DNA of 35,107 bases from Shackletoniella antarctica (GTDB lineage: Bacteria > Cyanobacteriota > Cyanobacteriia > Phormidesmidales > Phormidesmidaceae). Position numbers and translations under genes: made by a program. Below, piece after piece: positions 32,640-35,107 of the stretch. Location of the stretch: assembly GCA_003241845.1 (NCBI GenBank), contig QBMN01000026.1, forward strand, positions 1-35,107, in the 5' to 3' direction. Below the pieces are notes generated by a model, which did no database searches, had not been told where the DNA came from, and was given only the letters and a program-made list of their open reading frames with translations. Positions within the stretch are counted from its first letter, which is position 1, and each line of letters begins with the position of its first letter.

Positions 32640-34816
32640 CTGCTGCTGAACCGCTCAAAGCACTCATTATTGAAGACTCCGATAACGACCTGGTACTGTT
32701 GTTGCGGGAGCTGCGCCGGGGGGGCTTTGATCCCACTTGGGTGCGGGCACAAACGGCCGCCGACGTTCGCGCTGCCCTAGAGAACGACGGCTGGGATGTG
32801 GTGTTCTCTGACTACCAGCTGCCCCAGTTCAACGCCCCTGCGGCCCTTGAGGTGCTACAGCAGAGTGGCTACGACCTACCCTTTATCGTAGTCTCGGGCA
32901 CCGTAGGCGAAGCCACCGCCGTCGATATGATGCGGGCCGGTGCCCACGACTACGTCATGAAAGACAACCTCTCGCGACTGGCAGAAGCCGTGCGGCGCGA
33001 GGTGCGCGAGGCCCACAGCCGCCGCGATCGCAGACAGTCCCAGACCGAGCTAGATCGCGCCAAAGAGTTTCTTCAGCTAGCCATTGACGGCTCGGGCATT
33101 GGCATTTGGAACTGGCAAGTGCAAACCGACGAAGTCTGGACTAGCGACGGCTGCGCTGCCCTGCTGGGCTACACCCCAGCCGACCTCGGCCCCGCCCGCA
33201 TTGAGACCTGGCAAAATTTTTTGCACCCCGACGATCGCGCCCACAAAAAGCTGGCCCTAGAGCGTCACTTCGCAGGTGAAACCCCCATCTACGACTGTGA
33301 GTTTCGCCTGCGCCATCGTCTGGGTCACTGGGTGTGGGTGCTCGACCGGGGCAAAGTCGTCGAGTGGGATCAGTCCCAGCGCCCCAGTCGCATGAGCGGC
33401 ACCTACACCGACATCACCGATCGCCGCCTGTCCGAGGCCGAGCACAAGCGGGTGACCGACCAGATCCTCTACAACAGCCTTCACGATGCCCTCACCCAGT
33501 TGCCCAACCGCAACTTCCTCTTGCAGCGGCTAGATTTAGCCATTCAGCGCTCCCGTCGCCACCGGAGAAAGTTTGCGGTGCTGTTCCTCGACCTCGATCA
33601 CTTTAAGGTGATCAACGACAGCCTGGGCCATCTGGCGGGCGATGAAGTGCTAGTGATGGTGGCCCAAAAGCTGCGATCGCTGGTGCGCACCAGCGATCTA
33701 GCCGCCCGGCTGGGGGGCGATGAATTTGTGCTGCTGCTAGAAGATATTGAGACCCTGCAGGAGCCATTGCACATTGCCGAGCGCCTGCTTGAAGAGCTAC
33801 AGCAGCCCTTGGCGGTAGGCGGGCGCCATGTCTTTCTCAACGCCAGCGTGGGCATTGTCCTGGGGGGAAGCGACTACCAAAACCCGCCTGAGCCGCTGCG
33901 AGATGCCGACATTGCTATGTACCGGGCCAAAGCCCAGGGGCGAGGCTGCTACGTAGTATTTAACGACTCGATGCATCAGCAGGCATTGCAGCGACTACAG
34001 CTCGAACAAGAGCTGCGTCACGCCATTGATCACTCTGAGCTAGTGCTTTACTATCAGCCCATTTTTCATGTAGAGACCCGAGAGATCTACGGATTTGAAG
34101 CCCTAGTGCGCTGGCAACACCCCGAGCATGGTTTGATTGCCCCCGACAGCTTTATCCCCATCGCCGAAGAAACCGGGCTGATTGTGCCCCTCGATCGCTG
34201 GGTATTGGCCGAGGCTACCCAGCAGCTGGCCCACTGGCACCAGCGCTACCCCCACCGTTCTAACCTGACCATGAGCGTCAACTTTTCGGTTAAAGATCTG
34301 CTGCGAGGTGATCTGCTCGATGACCTCCACAACATCTTGTCAAAAACCGGCCTGCAGGGCCACCACCTCAATCTCGAAATCACCGAGAGCACCCTGATCG
34401 AAGACATCCAGGCCATGGGAAGCCTGCTGCAACAGCTCAAGACCCAAGGGTTTACGATCACCATTGACGATTTTGGCACCGGCTACTCATCGCTGAGCTA
34501 CCTGCACCAGCTGCCGGTAGACGCTCTCAAAATTGACCGCTCCTTTGTCATGGCTATGGACGCCAGCCGCCGCAACTCTGACATTGTGGAAACCATTATT
34601 ACCCTGAGCAATCGTCTGGGTCTGGCGGCGATCGCCGAAGGGGTCGAAACCCAGTGCCAGCTAGAACACCTCCATAAGCTTGGCTGTGAGCTAGCCCAGG
34701 GCTATTGGTTTGCCCGCCCCCTACCCGCCAAAGCCGCCGAGGCGCTGCTGGCGGCGGCACCTGCCGACACCACACACAGCCACAAACCGAATAAAGGCTA
34801 CAAAACCTGCCGCTGA
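32636..34816 (+). CDS. REC-PAS-GGDEF-EAL cyclic-di-GMP response regulator
   Basis: A 726-aa output protein. The receiver (1-125) has IIEDSDND, phosphoacceptor Asp 59 ([10 protein letters not shown]) and MKDN with the conserved Lys. PAS lies at about 145-265, GGDEF at about 275-440 with exact GGDEF at 360-364 and I-site RTSD at 351-354, EAL at about 455-705 with EALVRW (488-493), [30 protein letters not shown] and AEGVET. Both catalytic domains look intact, so the direction of activity is probably switched by phosphorylation. It starts at ATG 32636, overlapping the response-regulator TGA. The kinase upstream is the obvious phosphodonor (inference). Confidence 0.95.
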   Translation: MTAAEPLKALIIEDSDNDLVLLLRELRRGGFDPTWVRAQTAADVRAALENDGWDVVFSDYQLPQFNAPAALEVLQQSGYDLPFIVVSGTVGEATAVDMMRAGAHDYVMKDNLSRLAEAVRREVREAHSRRDRRQSQTELDRAKEFLQLAIDGSGIGIWNWQVQTDEVWTSDGCAALLGYTPADLGPARIETWQNFLHPDDRAHKKLALERHFAGETPIYDCEFRLRHRLGHWVWVLDRGKVVEWDQSQRPSRMSGTYTDITDRRLSEAEHKRVTDQILYNSLHDALTQLPNRNFLLQRLDLAIQRSRRHRRKFAVLFLDLDHFKVINDSLGHLAGDEVLVMVAQKLRSLVRTSDLAARLGGDEFVLLLEDIETLQEPLHIAERLLEELQQPLAVGGRHVFLNASVGIVLGGSDYQNPPEPLRDADIAMYRAKAQGRGCYVVFNDSMHQQALQRLQLEQELRHAIDHSELVLYYQPIFHVETREIYGFEALVRWQHPEHGLIAPDSFIPIAEETGLIVPLDRWVLAEATQQLAHWHQRYPHRSNLTMSVNFSVKDLLRGDLLDDLHNILSKTGLQGHHLNLEITESTLIEDIQAMGSLLQQLKTQGFTITIDDFGTGYSSLSYLHQLPVDALKIDRSFVMAMDASRRNSDIVETIITLSNRLGLAAIAEGVETQCQLEHLHKLGCELAQGYWFARPLPAKAAEALLAAAPADTTHSHKPNKGYKTCR

Positions 34817-34918
34817 ATACTCTACTGTTGTTGAGCCTTGTCATGGCTTAGGGTTGCTTTAGCGCAATTTCGTCCCTTACAACACTCCGGACAGATTTCG
34901 GGGTCTATCGGCTCGAGC
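34817..34918. other. Short convergent intergenic gap
   Basis: About 100 bases between the REC-GGDEF-EAL stop and the stop of the partial minus-strand gene. No hairpin with a T-run, promoter or small gene was seen. Confidence 0.4.
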
Positions 34919-35107
34919 TTAGGCGGCTATAGCCCCGTAATTTAGGAGGGTCTGGTAGTTGGGGTGGGATTTAATCAAAGTTGGCTCCAGGTCGAACATG
35001 GCGGTAAATAGGTCGAGAAGATGCGCATTGAGCGCTTGCCGTTTGAAGGAGGCAATCGAGAAACTGAGCGGTTCAGTCGGTTCAACCTCCGCTTGAGACG
35101 ATTGCAA
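34919..35107 (-). CDS. C-terminal fragment of an unidentified protein, possibly a transposase
   Basis: The frame enters from the right edge and ends at TAA (34921-34919), giving about 62 residues: an acidic linker (AEVEPTEPLSFS) and an Ala/Leu/Phe helical tail (FKRQALNAHLLDLF, then SHPNYQTLLNYGAIAA). Base composition is less G+C-rich than in the neighbouring operon. The tail vaguely recalls cyanobacterial insertion-sequence transposases, but I cannot confirm a family from so short a piece. Confidence 0.45.
   Translation of the reverse strand: MQSSQAEVEPTEPLSFSIASFKRQALNAHLLDLFTAMFDLEPTLIKSHPNYQTLLNYGAIAA

Noticed and set aside
1-35107. CRISPR array or complete insertion sequence
   Set aside because: No regularly spaced direct repeats of suitable length and no transposase with flanking terminal repeats were seen; only the right-edge fragment might be a transposase end.

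Overview
The window comes from a cyanobacterium. It carries kaiA, kaiB and kaiC, the cyanobacterial NDH-1 subunit gene ndhL next to a DUF3007 gene and trpA, many HIP1-type GCGATCGC octamers, and several multi-PAS signalling proteins. The G+C content is high, as in filamentous Leptolyngbya/Nodosilinea-like lineages, but genus assignment is inference. No rRNA, tRNA, CRISPR array or complete insertion sequence was found.

Layout. 1-1101 (minus): the start of an exported protein at the left edge and an AEC-family transporter. 1312-2103 (plus): a VanY/LdcB-type carboxypeptidase. 2214-2595 (minus): a small exported SH3-like protein broken by one extra base in an A4 run. 2634-2921: three perfect inverted repeats. 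3169-8680 (plus): a 1114-aa membrane-anchored AsmA/TamB-like protein, an FtsH-like M41 peptidase domain without an AAA ATPase, and a GH1 glycosidase. 8704-11810 (minus): the circadian clock genes in the order kaiA-kaiB-kaiC. 12096-14093 (plus): a CBS-like/histidine-kinase-like/receiver-like protein, divergent from kaiA, whose ATP-binding motifs look degraded. 14266-17088 (plus): a PAS-PAS-GAF-GGDEF-EAL protein that meets trpA tail to tail at a shared CTAG. 17085-18528 (minus): ndhL, DUF3007, trpA.

18529-19285 is a long non-coding stretch with several hairpins. It is followed by an envelope gene set (19286-27554, plus): a DUF11/SdrD-like exported protein, a 1184-aa Ig-plus-beta-barrel outer-membrane protein, a CSLREA/beta-helix protein fused to an OmpA peptidoglycan-binding domain, and a second DUF11-type exported protein. 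The first three are joined by ATGA start/stop overlaps. I regard this as the best candidate for an undescribed system, probably a surface export or anchoring module. 27792-29366 encodes a tandem SagB-type nitroreductase. 29437-34816 is a three-gene signalling operon, also joined by ATGA overlaps: multi-PAS histidine kinase, Rcp1-like response regulator, and REC-PAS-GGDEF-EAL protein. The right edge holds the C-terminal end of an unidentified gene.

How the parts may work together (inference): the clock genes are flanked by a probable signalling pseudokinase and a c-di-GMP enzyme, and a second c-di-GMP enzyme ends the phosphorelay operon. This suggests light/clock/c-di-GMP signalling controlling cell surface behaviour, with the DUF11/barrel/OmpA cluster as a possible surface output. 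Nothing in the sequence proves that link.
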